This document shows, one piece after another, positions 1 to 6,474 of a stretch of DNA of 14,736 nt. This DNA comes from Anderseniella sp. (GTDB lineage: Bacteria > Pseudomonadota > Alphaproteobacteria > Rhizobiales > Aestuariivirgaceae). The notes under the pieces are model-generated. The model worked only from the letters and a program-made list of their open reading frames with translations, did no database searches and was not told the DNA's origin. The stretch lies in the NCBI GenBank assembly GCA_013041995.1, contig JABDRA010000464.1:1-14736 (forward strand). The letters are read 5' to 3'. The position numbers were made by a program, and so were the translations under genes. Each line of letters opens with the position of its first letter. Position 1 is the stretch's first letter.

Positions 1-1055
1 GAATTGAACAGTACGCGGCGATTGCCATTGCGACCGATCCTGACACGCTTGACGACATAGCCTCCCGGGTCCCGGACGCTTATGATCTGCACGCCGTTCG
101 GCCGCGTGAGGATTTCACGTGTGTAACCGCCGCGGAGATTTTCGTACTCGACCTCCACATCACGGCCGCGCAGCAGTGTACTTTCGTCTTTGCGGACTAC
201 CAGCCGTCCATCACGTTCGATGACCAGGCGGTCTCCTTCATCCGCCGCGACGCGGCCGCCAAGCGCGGCTACTGTCGCTCCGATCACCGCGCCGGCCGCG
301 GCAGCGCCCAACAGTCGGTTACGGTCGCGGCGTGAGTCTTCCCGCCGTCTCTTTTCCGCTGCGCGCAATTTCTGGCGCTGGTTGTCGGTAATCTGATCCG
401 GCACGACAGTGGTCGGGCGTTTTTCTGCTTCCTGTACCTGCTGTTCAATCGGCTGGTTGACGACCTCTTTGGGCTGCACTGCATCTTTGGACACAGTGAC
501 AGGCACGGCGGTCTCCTTGCGGGCCTCGTCGGAAGTCATTGTGCCTTCGCCCGACGTCTTCGCGGATTTCTTGGCAGGCTTTTCCGGATCTGTTTTCGCC
601 GGCTGAGACGTGTTGTCTTCCGACTGAGGCTGATTTGTCTGCTCTTTCAGAGCTTCCTTCTTCCGGCGTTTTTCCTTTTTGCGCTCGGCACGTTCTTTCC
701 TGGTGCCTGTCGCCTCCTGTTCTGCTTCTACTGCAGCGCCTGAGCCTGCGTCCGGCGCAGGTGCCTGGTCTGACTGCACTTCCCTGGTCTGCTCTTCCTG
801 AGCTTTCTTCTTCTGGCGTCTTTCCTTTTTGCGCTCGGCGCGCTCTTTCCTGGTGCCTGCTTCCTCATTTTCCGGTTTTGCTGCAGCAGCCGCATCTGCG
901 GCAGGCTGGGTGGCTTCGCCGGATTGCGATGCTGCCGGTTGTTCGGTTGTTTCCTGCTGAGCGAAAGCCGGGACGGCAACAAACGCAGTCTGCGGCACGA
1001 ATGTCATGAGTATAGCTACAGCCACACCTGACTTGAGAACTTGCTTATTCAACAC
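1..1055 (-). CDS. OmpA-type secreted envelope protein, 3' end outside window (partial)
   Basis: The first 351 codons are visible; the C-terminus runs off the left edge. Translation starts at GTG 1055 (or TTG 1052) behind an AAAGG Shine-Dalgarno. Residues 1-34 form a Sec signal peptide ending in AFA before QQE. A low-complexity region rich in Ala, Lys, Glu and Gln follows, with two copies of a highly charged block (about residues 66-89 and 116-139, beginning GTRKERAERKKE). Near residues 248-268 is a glycine-zipper-like segment (LLGAAAAGAVIGATVAALGG), then beta-rich repeats such as DRLVIERDGRLVVRKD and ILTRPNGVQIISVRDPGGYV. This order resembles rhizobial OmpA-family proteins, in which a peptidoglycan-binding OmpA domain follows the repeats. 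That domain is not visible here, so the assignment is an inference. Role if correct: outer membrane to peptidoglycan tethering in the periplasm. The frame is open throughout, although no long ATG-initiated ORF marks it. Confidence 0.72.
   Translation of the reverse strand, partial: MLNKQVLKSGVAVAILMTFVPQTAFVAVPAFAQQETTEQPAASQSGEATQPAADAAAAAKPENEEAGTRKERAERKKERRQKKKAQEEQTREVQSDQAPAPDAGSGAAVEAEQEATGTRKERAERKKEKRRKKEALKEQTNQPQSEDNTSQPAKTDPEKPAKKSAKTSGEGTMTSDEARKETAVPVTVSKDAVQPKEVVNQPIEQQVQEAEKRPTTVVPDQITDNQRQKLRAAEKRRREDSRRDRNRLLGAAAAGAVIGATVAALGGRVAADEGDRLVIERDGRLVVRKDESTLLRGRDVEVEYENLRGGYTREILTRPNGVQIISVRDPGGYVVKRVRIGRNGNRRVLFN
638..859 (-). repeat. In-frame direct repeat inside the envelope protein gene
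   Basis: Segments 638-709 and 788-859 are 72-bp direct repeats matching at 65 of 72 positions and lying exactly 150 bp (50 codons) apart. Both encode a Lys/Arg/Glu-rich block starting GTRKERAERKKE. Most differences are transitions that leave the charge pattern intact. The exact codon spacing points to an internal duplication within the coding sequence. Confidence 0.85.
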
Positions 1056-1059
1056 GGTA

Positions 1060-1184
1060 CCTTTCGAGGGTTTGTCTAGATCTCAGCCGGAACTGCCACA
1101 GCCCATTCGATTACAGGACTGCCTTTCGACGGTTTTCGATCCAGATTGACGCGGAACATACAAAACGCCGCGATTACAGGAGCA
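1060..1184. repeat. Degenerate ~62-bp tandem duplication in the leader of the envelope gene
   Basis: CCTTTCGASGGTTT occurs at 1060-1073 and 1122-1135, CGATTACAGGA at 1108-1118 and 1171-1181, and a CGGAAC core also recurs between them, all offset by 62-63 bp. The first element carries the Shine-Dalgarno (complement of CCTTT) of the minus-strand gene, so the duplicated unit seems to be its 5' leader. The rest of the two units has diverged. Confidence 0.6.
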
Positions 1185-1194
1185 TTTACGAGAG

Positions 1195-1218
1195 TGAACC
1201 TGAACGGGGGCTGAACGG
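1195..1218 (-). promoter_or_regulatory. GTTCAG direct repeats, 11-bp period (putative regulator site)
   Basis: On the minus strand CCGTTCAG occurs twice with an 11-bp period, followed by a third GTTCA, about 140-165 nt upstream of the OmpA-type gene start. One-turn-spaced direct repeats are typical of OmpR-family response regulators. The same bases also fit GTTC-N7-GTTC, the alphaproteobacterial LexA consensus, but the spacer here is C-rich rather than A+T-rich. Which regulator, if any, binds is not decided by the sequence. Confidence 0.4.
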
Positions 1219-1438
1219 ATGCTGTGCGAGATCGATTTTTGCCGGCTGCAGGAAGTTTGGTATTCAAAGTTCTGTGATGCCTGCAAATTGGGCCCTAACG
1301 GGTTTCCTGGTTTCATTGTCCAGCCGGCATCGACAAGTTCAATTGCCAATTGGCGAGACAACCACCGCGCTGATCAGCTATAACTGCTGAAGGTCGGCTT
1401 CACTGGAGCATGGCAACAGTGAAAAGAGGAACTGTGAA

Positions 1439-1975
1439 ATGAGTATATTCGCTTCCAAACGGCTATCCAGAATTTTCATTTGTACGCTAACCGGGATTGG
1501 GTTGACCGGACTGGCTGCCGGCCTGACCGCGTCGCAAAGTATGGCGCAAGCGGGATTGCAAGCCGGAGTATTGTCTTGCCGGGGTGAAGGCGGTTGGGGT
1601 GCAATCATCACGTCGAAGAAAAGATTCCGCTGCGCTTTCTCCTCTTCAGACGGGTCAGTTCGGGGAAGATATACTGCCGTCATAACAAAATTCGGGCTCG
1701 ATATCGGTGTTACGAGTCAAACAGCGCTTACCTGGCTGGTATTCGGCCCGGCAGAAGTTGTTGGCGATAACTACGTGGCTGGTTCGATAGCCGGCTCTTA
1801 TGCAGGAGTGGGCGCAGACGCTGCATTTGGGGTAGGTGCTGGCGCAAATGTGCTTGTCGGCGGTGGTCCTGGCTCGTTCACCCTGCAACCGGTGAGCATT
1901 CAGGTTCAGACAGGACTGAGTATTGCAGCAGGCGTTCAAACACTCGATCTGCAGTATGTTGGACCCGTAGAATAA
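1439..1975 (+). CDS. DUF992 family secreted protein
   Basis: A 178-residue protein of unknown function with the features of DUF992, a family of small exported proteins common in Rhizobiales. The start is supported by AGAGGA about 8 nt upstream of the ATG. Residues 1-38 form a signal peptide (basic start, hydrophobic core, cleavage after SMAQA). The mature part begins with the family pattern AGVLSC, then GGWGAIITS and the second cysteine in RFRC (Cys47 and Cys65, a likely disulfide in the periplasm). It continues with KFGLDIG and the Gly/Ala-rich segment YAGVGADAAFGVGAGANVLVGG, and ends with LQPVSIQVQTGLSIAAGV. It is transcribed away from the envelope protein gene and convergently with the oxidoreductase gene. 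Family membership is recognised from these motifs; the biochemical role is unknown. Confidence 0.88.
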   Translation: MSIFASKRLSRIFICTLTGIGLTGLAAGLTASQSMAQAGLQAGVLSCRGEGGWGAIITSKKRFRCAFSSSDGSVRGRYTAVITKFGLDIGVTSQTALTWLVFGPAEVVGDNYVAGSIAGSYAGVGADAAFGVGAGANVLVGGGPGSFTLQPVSIQVQTGLSIAAGVQTLDLQYVGPVE

Positions 1976-2155
1976 ATGGATAGTCAAACCGGCAGGTAAG
2001 ATAAAACCGGCATCCGACCCTACCTGCGGAAGCCCTGCGAGCGGCCATCAAGAAGGTTGCCGGGGCCATGCCTGGTTCTGACGTTTTCAGGACAGCTCCG
2101 ACCTGACCCCGTCGTCATTGTCCGGTTGCAAGGTAGCAATGATTGCTTCTACAGC

Positions 2156-3370
2156 TCAGCGGCGCACATTCTGCAGGCGTCGGGTGGCTTTAACGATCAT
2201 CTCCAGATACTGCTCGTGGCCGTCCACCACGGAAAGCTCCAGGTCCGGCCGTCCATTGCGCGCCAGATGCGTCAACTGTGTACAGAACCAGTTCAGAACA
2301 GCGCCTCTGGGAAGGTCTTCGGCTGGTGGAAAATCGCGCTCGATGGCCGGGGCAGCGGTGATGGAGCCGGATAGCAGTTTTGCCGGAAACTGCGGGTCGA
2401 TAATGAACGGGCGGCCCATCCCGATAAGATCGGTCTTTTTCGCAGCAATGGCTGCGTTCATCACGTCCGCAGACCGGAAACCGCCTGTCACCATCAGCGG
2501 GATCTTCAAGGCCGATTTCATGGCTTGCGCATAGTCGAGGAAATATCCTTCCCGGGCTGCGGTCGATCGGCTTTTGGAGGTATGTTGATATGCGGTGGGC
2601 GTTTCAAACGTGCCCCCTGAAATCTCTATGAAATCAACGCCTTCACTTTGCAGCATAACGGCCACTTTGGCGCTGTCATGATGATCGAATCCGCCTTTCT
2701 GGAAGTCGGAGGAGTTGAGCTTCACCGCAACAATGAATTCGCGCTCAACCGCTGCACGAACAGCGCGTGCGATACAAACGGCCAGCCTTGCGCGGTTCGC
2801 AAGCGATCCTCCCCACCGGTCCTGGCGTGTGTTGATGCGCGGCGACAGGGCGGAACTCAAAAGGTACCCGTGGGCTGTATGGATCTCGACACCGTCGAAA
2901 CCTGCGGTCTGGGCAAGCAGGGCGGAGCGCACGAATTTCCCAATGACTGCCGCGAAATCGGCGTCACTGGCCGCAACAGGATCATCATAGCCTGCCAGAT
3001 CCAGCCGCAGATCGGACACGGATATCGGGTGAGGGTTGATGGCTTCCGGTGTCTGGCGTCCGGCATGGGCAAGCTGCGCCAGCACTTTTGCACCACCGCT
3101 TTTTGCGGCGCTGGCAAGCTCTGCGACCCGCGCCATGTCAGACAGATCATCAAGCGCAAAGTTGCCCGCATGCTCCAGGTGTAGCCGGTCGACCGGCGTG
3201 TTGCCTGTTATCAGCAACCCCGCGCCACCGGCACTCCATCTTTCAAACACCGCAATCAGGTCGGGCGTCGGATTGTTGGATGCGTCTGCGAGCGCTTCCG
3301 ACATTGCGGATTTAACAATACGATTCTTGAGAGTGATGCCGTTTGGGAGTGTGAGGCTGTGACTGATCAT
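2156..3370 (-). CDS. NADH:flavin oxidoreductase, Old Yellow Enzyme family
   Basis: A 404-residue FMN-dependent TIM-barrel ene-reductase. Visible family features are the N-terminal LKNRIVKSAMSE, LAQLAHAGRQ (about 97-106) contacting FMN, EIHTAHGYLLSSALSP with the substrate-binding pair His164/His167, DRWGGSLANRARL (about 184-196), VAVKLN (Lys217), and the phosphate-binding MVTGGFRS and GMGRPFI near 293-323. Known relatives use NAD(P)H to reduce activated C=C bonds or nitro compounds; the substrate here cannot be inferred. Its ATG overlaps the TGA of the upstream ArsR-type gene as ATGA, implying translational coupling and common control. The length is that of the simple OYE domain, without the extra C-terminal reductase domain of 2,4-dienoyl-CoA reductases. 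Confidence 0.93.
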   Translation of the reverse strand: MISHSLTLPNGITLKNRIVKSAMSEALADASNNPTPDLIAVFERWSAGGAGLLITGNTPVDRLHLEHAGNFALDDLSDMARVAELASAAKSGGAKVLAQLAHAGRQTPEAINPHPISVSDLRLDLAGYDDPVAASDADFAAVIGKFVRSALLAQTAGFDGVEIHTAHGYLLSSALSPRINTRQDRWGGSLANRARLAVCIARAVRAAVEREFIVAVKLNSSDFQKGGFDHHDSAKVAVMLQSEGVDFIEISGGTFETPTAYQHTSKSRSTAAREGYFLDYAQAMKSALKIPLMVTGGFRSADVMNAAIAAKKTDLIGMGRPFIIDPQFPAKLLSGSITAAPAIERDFPPAEDLPRGAVLNWFCTQLTHLARNGRPDLELSVVDGHEQYLEMIVKATRRLQNVRR

Positions 3371-3675
3371 CCTGACAGCATCTCATCGGCGAGCTGCTTC
3401 ATGGTTGCCGCAATTGCCGTTTCGTCTCGCCGGTAGAAGGTCCACTGGCCGTGGCGTGCTGAAACGACAAGGCCTGCATCTTTCAACAGCCCCATATAGC
3501 TGGAGATCGTTGATTGTGACAATTCAGCCTTTGCCTGGATATAGGCCACGCAAACGCCGTCGAGGTCCGCATGCTCAGGCAAGGCAGGCGGGAAATTCGA
3601 TCGGTCCTTGAGCCAGACGAGAATCTGGCGGCGGGTTGGGTTGTTCAGAGCAGCAATGGCTTTTTCGATGTTCAT
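3367..3675 (-). CDS. ArsR-family winged-helix transcriptional repressor
   Basis: A 102-residue winged-helix protein of ArsR/SmtB type. The N-terminal helix pattern ALNNPTRRQILVWL is followed by DGVCVAYIQAKAELSQSTISSYMGLLKDAGLV, where residues about 52-67 are the recognition helix, and by the wing VSARHGQWTFYRRDE. The classic ELCVCDL metal site is absent. Only one cysteine (Cys42) is present, so classical arsenic or zinc sensing looks unlikely, and a thiol or small-ligand signal is possible (inference). It is first in a two-gene operon with the Old Yellow Enzyme gene (4-nt overlap). A perfect palindrome covers its start codon, strongly suggesting autorepression. Confidence 0.92.
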   Translation of the reverse strand: MNIEKAIAALNNPTRRQILVWLKDRSNFPPALPEHADLDGVCVAYIQAKAELSQSTISSYMGLLKDAGLVVSARHGQWTFYRRDETAIAATMKQLADEMLSG

Positions 3676-3697
3676 AAATCGAGATATCTCGATTTAT
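3674..3697. promoter_or_regulatory. Perfect 24-bp palindrome, probable ArsR-type operator
   Basis: Two 12-bp halves (ATAAATCGAGAT and its exact reverse complement) meet without a spacer. The palindrome covers the first two bases of the repressor's ATG and the bases just upstream, so a bound dimer would block transcription or translation initiation of the arsR-oye operon. A perfect 12+12 palindrome in this position is very unlikely by chance. The bound protein is inferred from position to be the adjacent repressor. Confidence 0.8.
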
Positions 3698-3782
3698 CAT
3701 TCTAATGTCAAGTTAAATGGCTTACTTGGTGCGGCCCGCGATGCCCTGGATCTTAAATCTGAATCGGTGCACCCGTTGTTCA

Positions 3783-4643
3783 CTACCGCCACTCGAAATC
3801 TCTGCCGATATAGTCGAACAACTCCTGATTGAATGTTTTGTAGTAATCGTCCAGATACTCATGCACAGCTGCATCAACAGGTTCCCGGTTAAATCCAACC
3901 TGTTTCGGTGAAAGATCGCTGATCTCGATATCCGGATCAACGCCAAGAAATGAATACACCTCTTTCAGCGTTTCGGCCGGGTTTTCAAAAAATATCTCGC
4001 TACCGATTACCAATATATTTTCAGAGGGAAACAATTTATAATACGTCTCCAGTTGTCTTTTATAAAGTCCTCTCTGTTTGAATATTATATCCTCAACTTT
4101 CATGGCATTTAGAATTTCATCCTGCCGCCACCCTTTCTTGATGCTGTGAAAGTAGTGAGATATCGCACGCTCAGTTGGATTACGGAGTAATGATATTATT
4201 TTGGTGTTTGGAACCAGTTTTTCCATACGTTCCGGGGCTTCAGGGGAAGCCAGGTAATCCGGAGACGCTTCAAATGTTAAAGAGCCGTCAGGCAGATTTT
4301 TCATTATGGGAAAGTGTGATCGATACCATTTCTCACCTTTTGAGTAATACTCATCATGAGAAAAATATCGAAGTTCTTTATAGCTCGAACCAAATAATTG
4401 CGGGTGTTGACCGAGATAATTGAACAAGCTGGATGTGCCGCATTTCATACCGCCGACAATGACGAAATCGGGCAGAGCCCTTTCACGCCATCGTTTCTCT
4501 CGTTTCTTTGTCACCAAATCGATACAGGCTTGCATGACTTTGTTTTCAGCCGTTTTAACGGCCGGAAATCGAGACAGCACATGCATGTAGGACATGGTTA
4601 CAGCTCGTTCGATCTGACTTCGATATTTGCCCATGTTTGTCAT
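3783..4643 (-). CDS. PAPS-dependent sulfotransferase
   Basis: A 286-residue sulfotransferase of the Sulfotransfer_1 / heparan-sulfate sulfotransferase-like type. The 5'-phosphosulfate loop is IVGGMKCGTSSLFNYL (about 62-77), with the lysine that binds the PAPS 5' sulfate. The 3'-phosphate motif is SLLRNPTERAISHYFH (about 151-166), with Arg154 and Ser162. KELRYFS and TFEASPDYL follow the pattern of carbohydrate sulfotransferases, suggesting a polysaccharide or glycolipid acceptor (inference). The gene is markedly A+T-rich: 4021-4140 is about 37% G+C, against about 63% in a sample of ccrM at 5281-5340. No Shine-Dalgarno clearly decides the start; Met4, Met17 or Met20 are alternatives. It stands alone between the acetyltransferase and the ArsR operon and looks horizontally acquired. 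Confidence 0.88.
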   Translation of the reverse strand: MTNMGKYRSQIERAVTMSYMHVLSRFPAVKTAENKVMQACIDLVTKKREKRWRERALPDFVIVGGMKCGTSSLFNYLGQHPQLFGSSYKELRYFSHDEYYSKGEKWYRSHFPIMKNLPDGSLTFEASPDYLASPEAPERMEKLVPNTKIISLLRNPTERAISHYFHSIKKGWRQDEILNAMKVEDIIFKQRGLYKRQLETYYKLFPSENILVIGSEIFFENPAETLKEVYSFLGVDPDIEISDLSPKQVGFNREPVDAAVHEYLDDYYKTFNQELFDYIGRDFEWR

Positions 4644-4706
4644 TGCATGAAGCTCGGTCTTGAGCTGTTCCCAGTTACTGGCCGGAGGGAAATGTCAGTG
4701 CTGACC

Positions 4707-5201
4707 CTAGCTCTGATCCAGCAAGCGCTCAACCGTCACCACATCGCGCCATTCGCCATCAAGTTTTGCGTGGCGGAGATGGGTGCCGACAACGCGAAAA
4801 CCCAGCGACTTGCATAATTCCAGGCTGGCCGTGTTCTCCGGAAAAATCCGCGAGGTGATTTTCCAGCACCCGGCTTGTACCGCCGCATCGAACAGGGTAG
4901 TCAGCAGCAGGCGTGCGATGCCGCGCCGTTTTGCCTGGCGATGCACATAGATGGAAAACTCCCGGATGCCCGCATAACACTCCCGCGCACCGTAGGAGCT
5001 GGTTGAGGCAAAGCCGAGAATCTCGCCGTCTTGTTCCGCAACGACTACAGGATAGGCGTCGTCGCCAAACCAGTGGACGATGTCATCAGGTGAGCGCGCC
5101 TCCGTCTCGAATGTGGCGACGCGATCCTCGATACCCTGATTGTAGACAATACATATGCCGGGCGCGTCATCGAGAATCGCTGCACGCACCTTGATGCCCA
5201 T
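4707..5201 (-). CDS. GNAT N-acetyltransferase, ArsN1/phosphinothricin acetyltransferase-like
   Basis: A 164-residue single-domain GNAT enzyme. The N-terminus VRAAILDDAPGICIVYNQGIEDR, the block ATFETEARSPDDI, the strand YAGIREFSIYVHRQAKRRGIARLLL carrying the acetyl-CoA pyrophosphate loop (Q/R-x-x-G-x-A, near 89-96), SRIFPENTASLELCKSLGF and the ending LDGEWRDVVTVERLL all fit the phosphinothricin acetyltransferase family. They are closest in my recognition to ArsN1 family A (arsinothricin N-acetyltransferase). The likely reaction is acetylation of the amino group of a toxic amino-acid analogue, giving resistance. The start lies 3 nt beyond the ccrM stop, so co-transcription with ccrM is likely. 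The exact substrate is inference; a generic amino-acid acetylase is the alternative. Confidence 0.87.
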   Translation of the reverse strand: MGIKVRAAILDDAPGICIVYNQGIEDRVATFETEARSPDDIVHWFGDDAYPVVVAEQDGEILGFASTSSYGARECYAGIREFSIYVHRQAKRRGIARLLLTTLFDAAVQAGCWKITSRIFPENTASLELCKSLGFRVVGTHLRHAKLDGEWRDVVTVERLLDQS

Positions 5202-5204
5202 GGC

Positions 5205-6410
5205 TCAGGCCGATTTCATCTCGGCGCGTACTTTCTGGCGTAAAACATCGATCGGCATCATCTTGCCGGATTTGCGGAAATGCCAGAATGTCCACCCGTT
5301 GCAGGCTTCCGCGCCCATGACATGCGCGCCCATCTTGTGGATCGATCCGGTGGCGTCCTTGCACACCAGTGAGCCGTCAGCCCGGATGCGCGCAGCATTG
5401 CGCTGGGCCGGATCAAACAGCGTGTCGCCCGGATTGAGCAGGCCACGTTCGACCAGTGATCCGAACGGAACCCGCGGCTCGCCCTTTTTGCCGGTGGACA
5501 CTTTCAGCACTTCGTCGTCGCCGGTTTTGATGGCAGCCACACGCTGCTGGGCAACCGCGATATAAGCCGCGTCGCGTTCAATGCCGATGAAATGGCGGCC
5601 CAGCCGCTTGGCAACCGCGCCGGTCGTGCCGGTGCCGAAAAACGGATCGAGGATGACATCGCCCGGTTTGGTCGATGCCAGGATGACCCTGTGCAGAAGA
5701 CTTTCCGGTTTCTGCGTCGGGTGCGCCTTGCGCCCGTCACTGCCCTTGATGCGCTCGGCGCCATTGCAGATCGGCAAAAGCCAGTCGGAGCGCATCTGCA
5801 GGTCATCGTTGAACGATTTCAGCGCTTCATAATTGAACGTGTAGGTTTTCTGGTCTTCCGACCGCGACGCCCAGATCATGGTCTCGTGCGCATTGGTGAA
5901 CCGGGTGCCGCGAAAATTCGGCATTGGGTTTGTCTTGCGCCATACGATGTCGTTGAGAATCCAGAAACCCAGATCCTGCATCACCGTGCCGACGCGAAAG
6001 ATGTTGTGGTACGAACCGATGATCCAGATGGTACCGGTCGGTTTGAGGATACGGCGGCACTGCGCCATCCATTCCCGTGAAAATTCGTCATAGGAGGCAA
6101 ACGAGGAGAACTTGTCCCATTCGTTGTCGACACCGTCCACTTTGCTTTGATCGGGCCGGGTAAGGCCGCCGCCGAGCTGCAGGTTGTAGGGCGGGTCGGC
6201 AAACACCACGTCCACACTTTCAGATGGAATTTTCCGAAGCTCCTCGAGGCAATCACCTGCAAGAATCGAGTTCAGAAGCGGCGCAATGTCCGGCTTTGTG
6301 GCAATACCCATTTGTACGCATAACCTGTTTTGACGCATCACTGACAAACGGGCGTTTTTCTGCAGACGCCCGCGCCCCGGGACAGACGTCTGTTGCGTCT
6401 TTGTCTCCAT
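5205..6410 (-). CDS. ccrM: Cell-cycle DNA adenine methyltransferase CcrM (GANTC)
   Basis: A beta-class N6-adenine methyltransferase that methylates GANTC, the cell-cycle enzyme of alphaproteobacteria. The catalytic motif DPPYNLQLGG (about 72-81) comes before the SAM-binding motif DPFFGTGTTG (about 255-264), as in CcrM. Other CcrM signatures are IGSYHNIFRVG, WRKTNPMPNFRGTRF, AHPTQKPESLL and a C-terminal DNA-recognition region (about 300-401) with EPRVPFGSLVERGLL, GSIHKMGA and ACNGWTFWHF. I chose ATG 6410 (401 residues) rather than the longer GTG at 6434. If the CtrA-like box at 6460-6474 sits near -35, transcription would begin near 6432, after that GTG; the GTG does have a nearby GGAG, so it is not excluded. 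Upstream is rnhB, the usual neighbour, and downstream the acetyltransferase. The N-terminus is longer than in Caulobacter CcrM. Confidence 0.96.
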   Translation of the reverse strand: METKTQQTSVPGRGRLQKNARLSVMRQNRLCVQMGIATKPDIAPLLNSILAGDCLEELRKIPSESVDVVFADPPYNLQLGGGLTRPDQSKVDGVDNEWDKFSSFASYDEFSREWMAQCRRILKPTGTIWIIGSYHNIFRVGTVMQDLGFWILNDIVWRKTNPMPNFRGTRFTNAHETMIWASRSEDQKTYTFNYEALKSFNDDLQMRSDWLLPICNGAERIKGSDGRKAHPTQKPESLLHRVILASTKPGDVILDPFFGTGTTGAVAKRLGRHFIGIERDAAYIAVAQQRVAAIKTGDDEVLKVSTGKKGEPRVPFGSLVERGLLNPGDTLFDPAQRNAARIRADGSLVCKDATGSIHKMGAHVMGAEACNGWTFWHFRKSGKMMPIDVLRQKVRAEMKSA

Positions 6411-6427
6411 GGCTTGGCGTCCATGTT

Positions 6428-6453
6428 GAATCACCCGGACTCCGAGGTGAATC
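6428..6453 (-). promoter_or_regulatory. Cluster of three GANTC methylation sites in the ccrM promoter/leader
   Basis: GAATC at 6428-6432, GACTC at 6438-6442 and GAATC at 6449-6453 lie within 26 bp immediately upstream of the ccrM ATG. Random sequence gives about one GANTC per 256 bp. CcrM methylates these sites. In Caulobacter, methylation of GANTC sites in the ccrM leader shuts the promoter, so negative feedback by the gene's own product is likely here. Confidence 0.8.
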
Positions 6454-6459
6454 TAATTC

Positions 6460-6474
6460 TTAATGAATGGTTAA
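6460..6474 (-). promoter_or_regulatory. Putative CtrA-binding box (TTAA-N7-TTAA) driving ccrM
   Basis: TTAA at 6460-6463 and 6471-6474 separated by exactly 7 nt match the full CtrA consensus; on the minus strand the first half reads TTAACC. The box is about 55 nt upstream of the chosen ccrM ATG, and it contains the TAA stop codon of rnhB. CtrA is known to activate ccrM in Caulobacter late in the cell cycle. Binding here is inferred from sequence and position. Confidence 0.65.

Larger units (their letters stand above)
1056..1438. other. Intergenic regulatory region between divergent envelope genes
   Basis: This 383-nt stretch separates the minus-strand OmpA-type gene from the plus-strand DUF992 gene and must hold promoters for both. 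It contains a degenerate tandem duplication (1060-1184) and 11-bp-spaced GTTCAG repeats (1195-1218), listed separately. Small minus-strand ORFs here (for example 1083-1361) have no recognisable domain and are not called. I see no clear -35/-10 pair and no terminator. Confidence 0.6.

Noticed and set aside
1083..1361. Minus-strand 92-codon ORF upstream of the envelope gene
   Set aside because: Low-complexity, Ser/Arg/Cys-rich product without a domain; it overlaps the duplicated leader and putative regulator repeats, which fit a regulatory region.
1992..2027. GCAGGTA/TACCTGC inverted repeat after the DUF992 gene as a terminator
   Set aside because: Only 7 bp with a 22-nt loop and no T-tract; too weak to call.
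6411..6434. GTG 6434 as the ccrM start
   Set aside because: Although GGAG lies 5 nt upstream, this start would sit at or before the transcription start expected from the CtrA-like box; ATG 6410 is preferred. It is not excluded without 5'-end mapping.
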